IMG/VR virus record: IMGVR_UViG_3300042923_000281
Location: 124,001 to 188,000 of that record
Length of the DNA: 64,000 nucleotides
Reading direction: 5' to 3' (one strand)
DNA from: a virus
The position numbers and the translations under genes were made by a program. This document shows positions 22,748 through 31,724 of this stretch, one piece after another. The notes under the pieces were generated by a model. That model saw only the letters and a program-made list of their open reading frames with translations. It made no database searches and was not told the DNA's origin. How positions within the stretch are numbered: the stretch's first letter is position 1; each line of letters starts with the position of its first letter.

Positions 22748-25300
22748 TTAGGAGGCGCTGTACTCTTGTGTTTTCCACACGCCTGGCGTAGGACGCAGGA
22801 CAACTTCACCGGTAGCGAGGTTGACCACGGCACACGTCCAGTAGGATGGAGTGTTGGCTGGGGTGTTGATGTTCGACACCTTTAACGCGTAGAACTTGCT
22901 TTCAGCGACTGTGAAGTCTTGAGTGAACTGACCGCCACCGTACGCTTTCTGCACACCGTCCATGGAGAAGTCAAAGACGTCATCCGCCTGTGCAAACACC
23001 CGGTAGTTACCTGCCGGGATAAACACGTTGGCGTAGTAGTCCAGTTTGAAGTTGGCAGGAACCAGCTCACTTCCGTAGACCGGAGAGAAAGCAAAGTAGC
23101 CAAAATCAATAGGTGCGCCTGTAACGGGGTTAGGCGGTGCCCAAAGAGCATACCCACCCGTAGCCGCCCATGGGCGAGAACCTGCCGTGTACGTCTTCAT
23201 AGCCGCGTTAGGCAGCACAATGGACGCCAAGCCTTGATCCTTGAAGTAGTCCCTCATCAGCTTCAGGTTGATCGGCATGTTCAAGACCAACTTGATCCCC
23301 AACCACGGAACCGTAGAAGCGATCTCGTCGATGATGGTCTTCATGGCCTTGATCGGAGTCAGCGTCGGTTTGTACGCACGGATGATCCGCATCACATCGC
23401 CCAATGACCGATGAGGGGTGAGATCTGGCTGGAACCGGTTGATTGTCATGGCACTGGTGTAACTGATAGGTGAAGCAATCACGACACTGAACGCATCGTT
23501 GTTCTTCACAGCCACAGGTCCCACACCACCATTGTCCCACGCTTGCGACAACACACCGGCAGCAGTCAATCCGATACTGCCCACCTTGACACCGTTCTTC
23601 AATACGTTGCCCGTAGCCGCTACCCCAGGGTTACCACTGAGGACGACATTGATGGTCGACTGGTTCTTTGCCCCGACGTTCAAGCGTTGGCCATTGTCAA
23701 CCGTCAGAACACCGTCCGAAAAGGACAGTTTGAAGTTCACAACGTTGTACTCGATCTTGAACGGGATGATCTCACCCGAATTCAGAATCGCTGCCACTCG
23801 GATGATGGTCTTGCCATTCCCGATATTGAAGGGTTGAACCTGACCGGGCGTCACGGACGCGAATGTGGCCACCTGCACCCGACTTTCAGAACCGCCAGCG
23901 CTGATACTTTCATCATTGGTCATCCCCGCATACAACGGATGGTCCCCGTACGTCGAACGCAAGAACCCCACGTTAACGGGTGTACGGTTGTAATCGCCGC
24001 TGAAGTACGCACCAAACTGCGTGATGAGTTTGTTCGCTGTCCAGAAGAACGCACCACCGAGAGCAGAGTTGTTGGCTTGACTGATATCGCTGATAACCGG
24101 TCCGTGGTCCGTGACGATGATCAGACCGTTACCCGCTTCACGATACGCCACCATGTTTGCCACACATGCGTCGGAGATCGCAGCCGCACCTGTAGCAGAC
24201 GACATGAGCAAGACACACGCATACTGGTCAAGTTCAGTAGCAGTGCAGCCCAAGACGCCCCCGGTGTAATCGGAGACATCTTTGAAAGTTGGCGTAAAAC
24301 CTACCGCGGCACACAGTCGGGTGAAGCTTGTGTAGAACCCGTTAGCCGCAGTGCCCTTGACTGGGTACGACCCGGTGGATATGGCATCACCCAAGATCAG
24401 GATCTTCCGATTACCGGCCGTAACCTTCTTTGGGTTGGCCACCCACAAGATTGCGTTGTACAAGTACTTAAACGATGCAGTAAGCTGCCCACGAGGGTCG
24501 TAGAGCATCTTAACGAGGTTGGTGTAACCCGATGCCCCGACTTCTGTCGAAGAGTTGCCTGGGAGGTCGAGGACGTCCTTAAACAAGGTAGCCTTGATGT
24601 TCCCATTCCGATCGAGGATGTACACGTCTCGGAAGCGGGTGGCAAAGTTACCTGCCGTTTCACCTTCGTAAGCCAACGACCATTTGATGAACGTGTTACC
24701 GGCACACGGACTCAGGTCGAATTCACGGTGGTACCATTGGTTGACGGCTCGACTGCCCAAGTTGGTGGCAGGATGAATGCTCAGACCGTTCTGGTCCTTG
24801 ATCACCGACGAAGCCTGACCCCAGTCACGCAACGAGTACTGAGTACTGTTGGCAGGGTCTGCGTTGGTCACCGCATCCAAACCCACACGGGCATCGATGC
24901 TGTCCTGCGCCATGTCGTAGACCAACTTGTCACCGGTAGCAATGGTGACGTTCTTGTTGGTGAACGCATTGTAGTAGTACAGGTTGGTGCCTGCCGATGC
25001 ACCCTGACATGTAGCACGGAACTCCATGGAGATCGACGCGTTAATGCCTTGGATCGGTGCGACGTTGTTGTAGAACTTCGGGAAGCCCCCATCATAGACC
25101 ACGTTGCCGTTACCATCTTGCGTCACGGCAATGAACGGGTTCGGTGGAACAAGCTGGTCGTAGGCCACGTACTTGGAAATTGACGGAGGCGCACCGTTAA
25201 CGCTGAACTGCAAGCTCTGAACGTTACCGCTCAGGATCATCTTGGCAGTGAACGGGGAGAGGTAGTAACCCTCTGCCACGTCAAATGAAATATCGGCCAT
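22748..25300 (-). CDS. Large virion protein, putative fibre or adhesin
   Basis: An 850-residue protein. The N-terminal 110 residues are beta-rich (SVNGAPPS...ASISMEFRATCQG). Residues about 299-465 resemble a class I glutamine-amidotransferase-like or ThuA-like fold: KILILGD, YACVLLMSSATG, MVAYREAGNGLIIVTDHG and GDHPLYAGM; no catalytic Cys is evident, so it may be a binding domain. Residues about 735-820 resemble a PA14-like sugar-binding domain (YYANVFIPAGNYRVFAQADDV). The two neighbours are a DUF1353 protein and a fibre shaft, so a receptor-recognition role is plausible. Domain labels are by-eye inferences. Confidence 0.7.
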   Translation of the reverse strand: MADISFDVAEGYYLSPFTAKMILSGNVQSLQFSVNGAPPSISKYVAYDQLVPPNPFIAVTQDGNGNVVYDGGFPKFYNNVAPIQGINASISMEFRATCQGASAGTNLYYYNAFTNKNVTIATGDKLVYDMAQDSIDARVGLDAVTNADPANSTQYSLRDWGQASSVIKDQNGLSIHPATNLGSRAVNQWYHREFDLSPCAGNTFIKWSLAYEGETAGNFATRFRDVYILDRNGNIKATLFKDVLDLPGNSSTEVGASGYTNLVKMLYDPRGQLTASFKYLYNAILWVANPKKVTAGNRKILILGDAISTGSYPVKGTAANGFYTSFTRLCAAVGFTPTFKDVSDYTGGVLGCTATELDQYACVLLMSSATGAAAISDACVANMVAYREAGNGLIIVTDHGPVISDISQANNSALGGAFFWTANKLITQFGAYFSGDYNRTPVNVGFLRSTYGDHPLYAGMTNDESISAGGSESRVQVATFASVTPGQVQPFNIGNGKTIIRVAAILNSGEIIPFKIEYNVVNFKLSFSDGVLTVDNGQRLNVGAKNQSTINVVLSGNPGVAATGNVLKNGVKVGSIGLTAAGVLSQAWDNGGVGPVAVKNNDAFSVVIASPISYTSAMTINRFQPDLTPHRSLGDVMRIIRAYKPTLTPIKAMKTIIDEIASTVPWLGIKLVLNMPINLKLMRDYFKDQGLASIVLPNAAMKTYTAGSRPWAATGGYALWAPPNPVTGAPIDFGYFAFSPVYGSELVPANFKLDYYANVFIPAGNYRVFAQADDVFDFSMDGVQKAYGGGQFTQDFTVAESKFYALKVSNINTPANTPSYWTCAVVNLATGEVVLRPTPGVWKTQEYSAS

Positions 25301-25310
25301 GACTCAGTCC

Positions 25311-26225
25311 TTAAATGGGGTGTACGAGGACTTTGACATAGAGGTCGACAGCCCCGCCGGATTGGTTAGCGATGATGACGTAACGTTCGTCCTTGATACC
25401 GTAGCTGATAAATGATTCAGCGTTGGCGTACGCATTGAGCAACGGCGAAGAACCGTTGGTGTCTTTGGCCCGGACGGAGATCTCAGCCGTCTTCTTGTCA
25501 AAGGCCGCATGACCTGCACCCAACAGGGTCTGCAAGTCGTATTGCTTCACGCCATCAACTGCGACAGTGACGTACTCGTTAACCACAATGGCAGTCTGAG
25601 CTTTGATGTCGATCAAGGTGACATCAGTGACACGCCCTTTCGCATCTACGGTCAACTTAGGGATCTGAGTTGCGCTACCGTAGGCCCCAGCAGCCACACC
25701 CGAAGCAGTCAGAGTGAAAGCAGCCGTGGCATTGGCGTTACCGTCGAAGTTGACAGTCCATGAACCATCGCCTGTGAGGCTGATAGACCGTGCGGTAGCC
25801 AAGCGGGCTGGCAAAGGGATGCGTGCAGCGTTGAACACGCCACTACCGACCTTAGACGCATCCAGGCTTGGGATACGAGCTGGGTCAAATGCACCGGTGG
25901 CAATCTTTCCAGCATCCAGTGCAGGAATGTCACCGGCGATCAGCAATTCACCACCGACCACTTGGCCTTTGGCGTTGATGGTGACCTTTGGGTAGGTCCC
26001 TGCGGAAGCAATGTTCGGCAGGGTGACCGCGATACTGACATTGGCCCCGCCATGGATACTGGCAGAACCTAGTGCATCAGCAGTCAGGGAGAGGGTAAAG
26101 GGTGAGGTCAGTCGAGCAGCACTTACGGAGGCAGCATTCTTATCAAGCTTGCTGTCCACCCGCAAAGCGATTGCAGTCAAGATCCCTGCGAGTTTCTGTT
26201 TCAGTATATCGAGGCTGGGCGGCAT
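25311..26225 (-). CDS. Tail fibre protein with shaft repeats
   Basis: A 304-residue protein. Fibre-shaft motifs are clear: SLTADALGSASIHGGANVSIAV, IPSLDASKVGSGVFNAARIP, LATARSISLTGDGSW and IPKLTVDAKGRVTDVTLI. Such triple-stranded repeats occur in many phage side-tail fibres. The C-terminal 80 residues differ and may be the tip or a connector. It immediately precedes the 850-residue virion gene in the same operon. Confidence 0.8.
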   Translation of the reverse strand: MPPSLDILKQKLAGILTAIALRVDSKLDKNAASVSAARLTSPFTLSLTADALGSASIHGGANVSIAVTLPNIASAGTYPKVTINAKGQVVGGELLIAGDIPALDAGKIATGAFDPARIPSLDASKVGSGVFNAARIPLPARLATARSISLTGDGSWTVNFDGNANATAAFTLTASGVAAGAYGSATQIPKLTVDAKGRVTDVTLIDIKAQTAIVVNEYVTVAVDGVKQYDLQTLLGAGHAAFDKKTAEISVRAKDTNGSSPLLNAYANAESFISYGIKDERYVIIANQSGGAVDLYVKVLVHPI

Positions 26226-26315
26226 GATTTACTACCTTGGTTGAGGCTGGGTCGGCCGTTAAAAAGAATCTGTACATAGGGATACCTTGGAAAAAATAAA
26301 GGGTGAGACGGCATA

Positions 26316-26337
26316 GAGGCGGGCCTAGGCCCGCCTC
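26316..26337 (-). terminator. Perfect 22-base palindrome terminator
   Basis: GAGGCGGGCCTAGGCCCGCCTC on the minus strand followed by TATGCCGTC, a few bases past the stop of 26341-27177. The full dyad symmetry could also make it work from the other strand. Confidence 0.75.
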
Positions 26338-26340
26338 TTA

Positions 26341-27177
26341 TTATCGACGACGACTCTCTTCCCATCGGGTGAGAGATGTACGGTGCCAGTAAGGCGAACG
26401 ACCCTTGTAACGATCAGGGGCTGGGAACACTGGTGCGTCACCTGGAACACGCCCATCGCGGTAGCGAGTAAGCGTAGTGTCGGAGACATTCAAGCGATCA
26501 CAGACCTGACGGATACTCAGGAAGTCCTGCCATCCTTCGTTGAACGAACGCGAGTAGAAACGATCCACCGCATCCACTTCATCATTGATGGCTTCTGCCC
26601 ACTGGCGGTTCATTGCATCACGAGCTTGTTTAGGCAAGCTGTCAATGAAGTGCCGTGCTTTGCCCGTGACCATCTGCAAGATGCTCTTGAAGCGGGTGAC
26701 CGTCCCTTGACGCAGGATCGAACCATCCACTTGAACACCCGAGACCAGACAGTCAATGGCCAGCAACATCGCATCATTAACAATGCGCAGACCGACCTTC
26801 ATTCCGCCATTACCGTGGAAGATCACCAATTCATGCTGCGCACGAGGTCCGAAGATCTCATCGTTAGCGCCGTGATGCTCGACCACACGGTGGACGTCAC
26901 GGATCATGTTGGTGTAGACCTCCATCATGAACAGCTCTTTGCTCCAGATGTGCAGGTGCTCGTGCTGTCGGATGGAATCCAGTTTCTCCCCAGGGACCAA
27001 CGCCAAGGCATTCCCTGTTAAGAACTCTTCCAGTTGGTACATCGTTTCCTTACCGCGTTCAGTTGGAACCACCGTACGGATGATCTCCACACGGTTGCGT
27101 TCTTGGTTGAACTGGAGGATGCCCGGTGTTGTCTTTACATTCATGATGATTCTCACATGGTGAGGAAAGGAGGACAT
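26341..27177 (-). CDS. Helix-turn-helix DNA-binding protein
   Basis: A 278-residue protein. The C-terminal 65 residues (FLSIRQVCDRLNVSDTTLTRYRDG...SPYWHRTSLTRWEESRRR) look like an AlpA/MerR-type helix-turn-helix as found in excisionases and phage regulators, with a small wing and a basic end. The N-terminal 200 residues are mostly helical and unrecognised, perhaps an effector or oligomerisation domain. A transcription-regulator role is likely. The start is uncertain: ATG 27177 has GGAGG but lies in a hairpin; ATG 27144 is the alternative. Confidence 0.7.
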   Translation of the reverse strand: MSSFPHHVRIIMNVKTTPGILQFNQERNRVEIIRTVVPTERGKETMYQLEEFLTGNALALVPGEKLDSIRQHEHLHIWSKELFMMEVYTNMIRDVHRVVEHHGANDEIFGPRAQHELVIFHGNGGMKVGLRIVNDAMLLAIDCLVSGVQVDGSILRQGTVTRFKSILQMVTGKARHFIDSLPKQARDAMNRQWAEAINDEVDAVDRFYSRSFNEGWQDFLSIRQVCDRLNVSDTTLTRYRDGRVPGDAPVFPAPDRYKGRSPYWHRTSLTRWEESRRR

Positions 27178-27189
27178 GGGCCCTCCTCC
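27169..27189 (-). terminator. Possible hairpin overlapping a start region
   Basis: GGAGGA and TCCTCC arms on the minus strand between the stop of 27193-27429 and the next gene. It also contains the GGAGG and ATG of the longer start of that gene, so it could be a terminator or hide the ribosome binding site. Confidence 0.4.
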
Positions 27190-27192
27190 CTA

Positions 27193-27429
27193 TTACTTGG
27201 TGTACAACGGATACCGGCACTGACCTACAATCGAGTAGATTGAATCAGGGTCGACACCGTGGTCCTTCTGAGCATACGCCTTCAAGCGCTTGACAGCCCA
27301 TTCTTTATCAACGGTAGCTCGTGCTTTGAACCAGAAGCTGGCCTGGATCGACAGGACGTGCGTATCGCTACGCACGGTGTAGTCAGGACGAGCGTTGGCA
27401 AGTGGCACGACCAGTTTAAGATCGCCCAT
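27193..27429 (-). CDS. Hypothetical protein
   Basis: A 78-residue protein, basic, with a beta-like N-terminal half and AVKRLKAYAQKDHGVDPDSIYSIVG near the C-terminus. No known motif. GGAGG lies six bases before the ATG. It is the last gene of the long operon that ends at the palindrome upstream of the regulator. Confidence 0.75.
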   Translation of the reverse strand: MGDLKLVVPLANARPDYTVRSDTHVLSIQASFWFKARATVDKEWAVKRLKAYAQKDHGVDPDSIYSIVGQCRYPLYTK

Positions 27430-27437
27430 GATGCCTC

Positions 27438-27758
27438 CTAGAAGAATACTTCGCCGCCAAGATCATGGAGGTAGAAGTACGCTTCCCTGTAACTGGCACT
27501 GTCCACCACAAAGCCAAAGCCGGTCGGCAGTGCTGAGAGGGGATGGTACCCGATGGCGTTGATGAAGAAGGCTTGGTCAGGATCTTTCTTGATCCGATAG
27601 GCTTTGCCTGGCTTGAACTTGTCGATCTTGATCTGGCTCAGGTCTTTGACCTTCTTGAGCTGGACCTTGATCAGGGTGCCTTTGCCGAAGCTGGCTTGAC
27701 GCAGGTCAACAATGGCTTCGTCATCCGGTTCTTCAACAGTCGGGGTCAGATTAGTCAT
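27438..27758 (-). CDS. Hypothetical protein
   Basis: A 106-residue protein starting MTNLTPTVEEPDD. The ATG at 27758 overlaps the previous stop by 8 bases; longer versions run inside the neighbouring gene. The middle is basic (KVQLKKVKDLSQIKIDKFKPGKAYRIKK), the end aromatic and beta-like. A role in nucleic-acid binding is possible but there is no motif. Confidence 0.75.
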   Translation of the reverse strand: MTNLTPTVEEPDDEAIVDLRQASFGKGTLIKVQLKKVKDLSQIKIDKFKPGKAYRIKKDPDQAFFINAIGYHPLSALPTGFGFVVDSASYREAYFYLHDLGGEVFF

Positions 27759-28011
27759 CGTCGCCACCGTCGAGTTCCCGGTCGAGCTCGCGCTGCTCTT
27801 GCTCTTCCGTAGCACGGATAGAAGCCGCTGCATCAGCGTCGTCTTCTGCGTGGCAGGCTTCATCCAGATAGATGTCGCGGATTTGTTGAGGTGTCTTGTT
27901 GGCGAACTCGCCGGATGCAATACGGGCATCATAGTCCTCCATCGCGTCTACTTGGAAGTCTTCCCCAGCGTCGATGATCTTCTGGGAAAACGGTTTGTCT
28001 TGGTCTGGCAT
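27751..28011 (-). CDS. Small highly acidic protein
   Basis: An 86-residue protein ending in a run of Glu, Asp and Gly (EEQEQRELDRELDGGDDD). The ATG at 28011 with CGGAGAT upstream is preferred over one nine codons earlier. The acidic helical composition resembles DNA-mimic or antirestriction proteins of phages, but there is no sequence match that would prove this. Confidence 0.75.
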   Translation of the reverse strand: MPDQDKPFSQKIIDAGEDFQVDAMEDYDARIASGEFANKTPQQIRDIYLDEACHAEDDADAAASIRATEEQEQRELDRELDGGDDD

Positions 28012-28021
28012 GTAATCTCCG

Positions 28022-28285
28022 TTAGCGGTGGAGGCCACCGCGTGTTAGGTGAGGGATTCGCTGGCTGCGCGGAAGGCGCTTGGGTTCCAGCGTTGGGATG
28101 CGAAGGTAGACAGGGTTCGGCACTTCATACTGCACCGTGACCTTATCGCCCGGTTCAATTCCCGCTGGCATGTGTACATGCCCGTGTGCATCAGCACAGG
28201 CGTAGTAATGCTTCCCGTCATCCGGGACATGGTCAGCGTAGTGAAACTCTACAGGGTTAATGAGAAGCTGTTTGATCTGGTTCAC
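28022..28285 (-). CDS. Hypothetical protein, GTG start
   Basis: An 87-residue protein starting with GTG, which overlaps the stop of 28282-28650 by four bases (GTGA). It contains five His residues between 15 and 38 and a beta-rich DKVTVQYEVPNP segment, then a basic Pro/Arg-rich C-terminus. Family unknown. Confidence 0.75.
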   Translation of the reverse strand: MNQIKQLLINPVEFHYADHVPDDGKHYYACADAHGHVHMPAGIEPGDKVTVQYEVPNPVYLRIPTLEPKRLPRSQRIPHLTRGGLHR

Positions 28286-28650
28286 GCCATGTTCTCCAGC
28301 AGTTCAGCAAAACGGCTGTTGAGTTTGACGATGTCCTCCTTCTCAAAGATCAGGAACTGGACTTCATCCCCGTCGTAGCAACCGTCACGACCAGTGTAAT
28401 GGAAGTCAGTGGGTACCGACATAGTCGGATCACGTTCCATTTTGTGGATGTTGTCCCACAGCTCATCCGAACCACCGCACTCCATGGCACCGCAACCCGA
28501 GATGGCGTCGTAGTTCCAGTCGTTGTGGTTTTGACCTTCACAGTGCGGGTACTTGATGTTGATGCCTTCCTCAGGCGACCCCTTGTGGACCTTGGAGTAC
28601 AGGACTTGGCCAGGAAGGGCTAAGAACTCTGCACGGTTAACAATGCGCAT
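28282..28650 (-). CDS. Hypothetical Cys/His-containing protein
   Basis: A 122-residue protein with Cys and His clusters (YPHCEGQNH and SGCGAMECGG, then GRDGCYDG), which could bind zinc. It ends FLIFEKEDIVKLNSRFAELLENMA. The N-terminus overlaps the end of 28620-28967 by 31 bases. No family recognised. Confidence 0.75.
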   Translation of the reverse strand: MRIVNRAEFLALPGQVLYSKVHKGSPEEGINIKYPHCEGQNHNDWNYDAISGCGAMECGGSDELWDNIHKMERDPTMSVPTDFHYTGRDGCYDGDEVQFLIFEKEDIVKLNSRFAELLENMA

Positions 28651-28967
28651 TTCAACTCCTTAACAAGTCGTTCTGCTTCAGCGTTCATCTCGTCTGTCAT
28701 GTCACAATCAACATAACTCGCGTAACCACGCCAAGACTGCTTGTCTTCATCGAAGTCATCCAGTCGACGTTCAATGGTTTCACGCAGCGGTTCATAGACA
28801 GCCAAGATAGGAGCGAACTGCTCCTTGGTCAGGCGAGGACGCTCAGGGATGTTCCCAAGCGCCTCCGCGAACCCTAGGCTGATGTTGTTCTCGGGAGCTT
28901 CATCGACAACGAGGTTCCATTGCCATGCGACGAAGTCCTCAAGGGTGTACCCAGGGATACTGCTCAT
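28620..28967 (-). CDS. Hypothetical protein
   Basis: A 115-residue acidic, mostly helical protein starting MSSIPGYTLEDFVAWQW. It has one Cys near the centre of CDMTDEMNAEAERLVKELK. No membrane segment or known motif. It follows 28977-29459 after about ten bases. Confidence 0.75.
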   Translation of the reverse strand: MSSIPGYTLEDFVAWQWNLVVDEAPENNISLGFAEALGNIPERPRLTKEQFAPILAVYEPLRETIERRLDDFDEDKQSWRGYASYVDCDMTDEMNAEAERLVKELKCALLTVQSS

Positions 28968-28976
28968 AACGATCCC

Positions 28977-29459
28977 TCAGTCCATTGGCTCTTCTTCGTC
29001 TACCGGACCACCATCTGGGTCAGGCATGTTGATGCCGTCCAGACGAGAACTGGCTGCAAAGTTACGCAGCTTGTTACGCTCGAAAGCGCCGGAGGTACCG
29101 GTGTTGCCCTGGTAGCCACCGCCATTACCAGTAGGACGATCTTGCACCGGGTCTGGGTTGATCAGCCACTGCGAGAACGCCTTACCGAAGTCCTGCGGTT
29201 GATCGTCTTCCTTCTTGTTCTCCAGCAGAACACCAGTCGGAGTGACGATGCTGTAACCTTCCTCACTCAGCTGACTGAGCATGCCTTGAACGCCCGCACC
29301 CACACCGAGGTTGTAGATGAACATGCCTTCTTCGGTGACCGGGAATTGTTCTTCACCACGGATGTCGCGAAAGATACCCGTGGTCTGATTACCGTCATGT
29401 GCAGCTTCGCACTCGGCACGATGCGCAGTGACGAACAAGTCTCGAAGTTCTTTGCTCAT
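28977..29459 (-). CDS. Hypothetical protein with disordered tail
   Basis: A 160-residue protein starting MSKELRDLFVTAHRAEC. The first 90 residues are mixed helix and strand; the rest is rich in Gly, Asn, Pro and Asp (GNGGGYQGNTGTSG, MPDPDGGPVDEEE), which is likely to be disordered. The ATG at 29459 shares a TAATG junction with the upstream gene. Confidence 0.75.
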   Translation of the reverse strand: MSKELRDLFVTAHRAECEAAHDGNQTTGIFRDIRGEEQFPVTEEGMFIYNLGVGAGVQGMLSQLSEEGYSIVTPTGVLLENKKEDDQPQDFGKAFSQWLINPDPVQDRPTGNGGGYQGNTGTSGAFERNKLRNFAASSRLDGINMPDPDGGPVDEEEPMD

Positions 29460-30391
29460 TACTTCAACTCCCAAAGCGGTTTGAGTTTCAGGTCCGTAAC
29501 GAACCCTTGGTTGTGGCGGACAGACATCAGATCCTCGTACGTGATCAAAACACCGCCGCAATACTTGATGATGTAATGATGGAAGTCGTTAGTCCGATCG
29601 AACTTCGGCTGATCTTTCAGACCCCATACACACCCTGCCGCATGACGACCATGGCGAGAACGCAGTTCTCTGAACACGTGATCACGCAACGGACCGCCCC
29701 ATGGAATCATGCCTTCCAGACGAGCTTTTTCGTGATAAGCAATGACGCCTTCACAATCGCCCTGATTGGTCCACCAGATGAACTCGCCAGCAGGATCAAG
29801 ATCTAAAGCATGTGCTGGATCTTTTAAGATTGACCGCGGTCCAGTCCACGCTTCGGCCAGTTGACTGAAGCGCTCCATGTCAACACTGCTGTTTACAACC
29901 GCATTGAAGACGCGGATCTGGTTGGAGTACCAGATGAACTCAGCTTGTTGTTGGTCACGGATCTCTTGAGGTCCTTCGAGCCACAGATGATGGAAGCGCC
30001 GATCAATGAGACGACGGACACCAAAGTCCAGACGACTCATCAGTACCATGGCATCACGGTTATCGACCAGCGTGAACTCATCGGAGTACTTGCGCTGAGC
30101 TTTCAAGAAGGCGAACATCTCATCAAGACGTTCTTCCGTGTCCTTGTCCATGATCTCTAAGGTTTCTAGAGTCCAGTTGGGCAGTTCTTCGAGAATGAAC
30201 GCATGCAAGTCATCCTGCTGCTTCTGCATCACCGCCACATTTTCAGAAGGGTCGGTGTTCAGTCCTTTGCAGTAGTCGGTGATGAACGTGATTACGTCAC
30301 CCCAGACATGTACCGCATTCTTCTTACGGCTGACAAACTCATGATGGAGTTCTTGCTTCTTCCAGTTCAACGCATAAATGGCGTACGACAT
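29459..30391 (-). CDS. Hypothetical protein with MSYxIY N-terminus
   Basis: A 310-residue protein beginning MSYAIYALNWKK. It is helical and rich in Trp, His and charged residues. The first residues match those of the next gene upstream (MSYGIYLLK), suggesting two related or jointly assembled proteins. No motif of known function; no membrane segment. Confidence 0.78.
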   Translation of the reverse strand: MSYAIYALNWKKQELHHEFVSRKKNAVHVWGDVITFITDYCKGLNTDPSENVAVMQKQQDDLHAFILEELPNWTLETLEIMDKDTEERLDEMFAFLKAQRKYSDEFTLVDNRDAMVLMSRLDFGVRRLIDRRFHHLWLEGPQEIRDQQQAEFIWYSNQIRVFNAVVNSSVDMERFSQLAEAWTGPRSILKDPAHALDLDPAGEFIWWTNQGDCEGVIAYHEKARLEGMIPWGGPLRDHVFRELRSRHGRHAAGCVWGLKDQPKFDRTNDFHHYIIKYCGGVLITYEDLMSVRHNQGFVTDLKLKPLWELK

Positions 30392-30392
30392 G

Positions 30393-31037
30393 TCAAGCTT
30401 CCTTTTGCGATGGGTGGGCCACGATGCGCATCGTGTTCAAGAAGTCCACGTACGCCGTGACGGCCGTTTGCAGTTCACGGATGGCATCCCCTTGAAAGCT
30501 CAGCATCGAGTAGGAGACACACTGCTTGGACTTGCGGTCCACCTCGTTGATCAGGTGATTGAGTTCCTGTACCCGGCCACGTGGGTTGCTCGCCATCGCC
30601 AAGGCGCGAGTGACTTCGGCATCACGCACGATCTCACGGGCTTCGTCGATCAAGTCGCACACCGATGGCGGCAACATGGCAACGCATTCCAACGCACACC
30701 CGGCGAACATGGTGTCCAGCTCACCGTGCTTGTGATCGAGATCGATCTCACGGAATGAACGGGCCACTTCCATGTCAGGATCGTGACCAGCGATGGGTTC
30801 CATTTCCGTGGTGTACATCAGTTCCAAGTCGTCAGGGACCCGACGATCCAGCTTCTCTTGAAGGCGATCAGCGAGGAACTTGAACAGGTCCACTTTGACT
30901 TCCAACGTGGTCTTGCCAAACGTAAAGAAGCGACTGTCATGGACACCCGACGACAGAAGACCGGTGTCAGTTGGGAAGGCATCCAGACCGAGTGCGGCAG
31001 GGTGGTGAGCTTTGAGTAGGTAGATACCGTACGACAT
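30393..31037 (-). CDS. Hypothetical protein with MSYxIY N-terminus
   Basis: A 214-residue helical protein beginning MSYGIYLLKAHH. It shares only this N-terminal tag and a C-terminal aromatic/His region with 29459-30391, so distant paralogy is possible. It includes several Asp/Glu pairs (FREIDLDHKHGELD) but no recognised active site. One base separates the two genes. Confidence 0.78.
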   Translation of the reverse strand: MSYGIYLLKAHHPAALGLDAFPTDTGLLSSGVHDSRFFTFGKTTLEVKVDLFKFLADRLQEKLDRRVPDDLELMYTTEMEPIAGHDPDMEVARSFREIDLDHKHGELDTMFAGCALECVAMLPPSVCDLIDEAREIVRDAEVTRALAMASNPRGRVQELNHLINEVDRKSKQCVSYSMLSFQGDAIRELQTAVTAYVDFLNTMRIVAHPSQKEA

Positions 31038-31055
31038 GGTGAGGTTCCTAGGTGT

Positions 31056-31724
31056 TTATTCGGTGGGTTTCGGCTCAGGCCATTCAAGATCGAGGGGCTT
31101 GCCGTCACGACGGTTGTAGCGCTCGACAGTCTGCTTTAAGTAGTCCAGCAGTACAAAGCACTGCTCTGCATAAAACGTCACCACCATGCGCTCTGTGAGC
31201 GACTGGAGGATGATGGTGATGGTACTGCCATCGATCACCGAGCAGTTGTACTTAAAGCCCATGTCTTTCTGAGCAAAGAACATGATGCAATGAAACGGTA
31301 AGGCAGGGTTGTTTGCCCCATCTCCCAAGCTGTTGGTGAAGTTCTCCAGCAACGTTAGGCAGTCCACATCGGTTTTCTGCACGTCCCACAGACGGGTACT
31401 GACTTCGATCTTGCCAACCAAAGGGAACACATTGTCCTTCTTCGGGATGCGGCAATTATAGAAGTCGATCACCCACGATCCGGGCTCTTGAGGTGGATCA
31501 ACGGGAACTACAGCGGACAACCACCAGTCGGTGGTGTTTGGCATGTCAAGGTAACCTGCCCAGCCAGCGCAGATGCTCTGACCAGATAGCGGATACAGGA
31601 ACCCCGGGACGAACGTCATGTCCGCAACCTTCTTGGCATAGCCTTTCAGGTACGTCCGCTGCTTGGCTGAGGCTTCTTCAACCTTGCGACTGTTGAACGC
31701 CATGAAGTCAGTTACGTTGCTCAT
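31056..31724 (-). CDS. Hypothetical protein
   Basis: A 222-residue protein (or one residue longer from a tandem ATG). It has a basic N-terminal helix, then alternating strands with many Trp, Phe and Cys residues, and a C-terminal PLDLEWPEPKPTE. GAGGTGG precedes the tandem ATGs, which overlap the end of 31708-32655. Confidence 0.75.
   Translation of the reverse strand: MSNVTDFMAFNSRKVEEASAKQRTYLKGYAKKVADMTFVPGFLYPLSGQSICAGWAGYLDMPNTTDWWLSAVVPVDPPQEPGSWVIDFYNCRIPKKDNVFPLVGKIEVSTRLWDVQKTDVDCLTLLENFTNSLGDGANNPALPFHCIMFFAQKDMGFKYNCSVIDGSTITIILQSLTERMVVTFYAEQCFVLLDYLKQTVERYNRRDGKPLDLEWPEPKPTE

Noticed and set aside
23543-25183. Plus-strand frame of 546 codons
   Set aside because: It mirrors the 850-residue virion gene and has biased composition (many Arg, His and Val) without domains.
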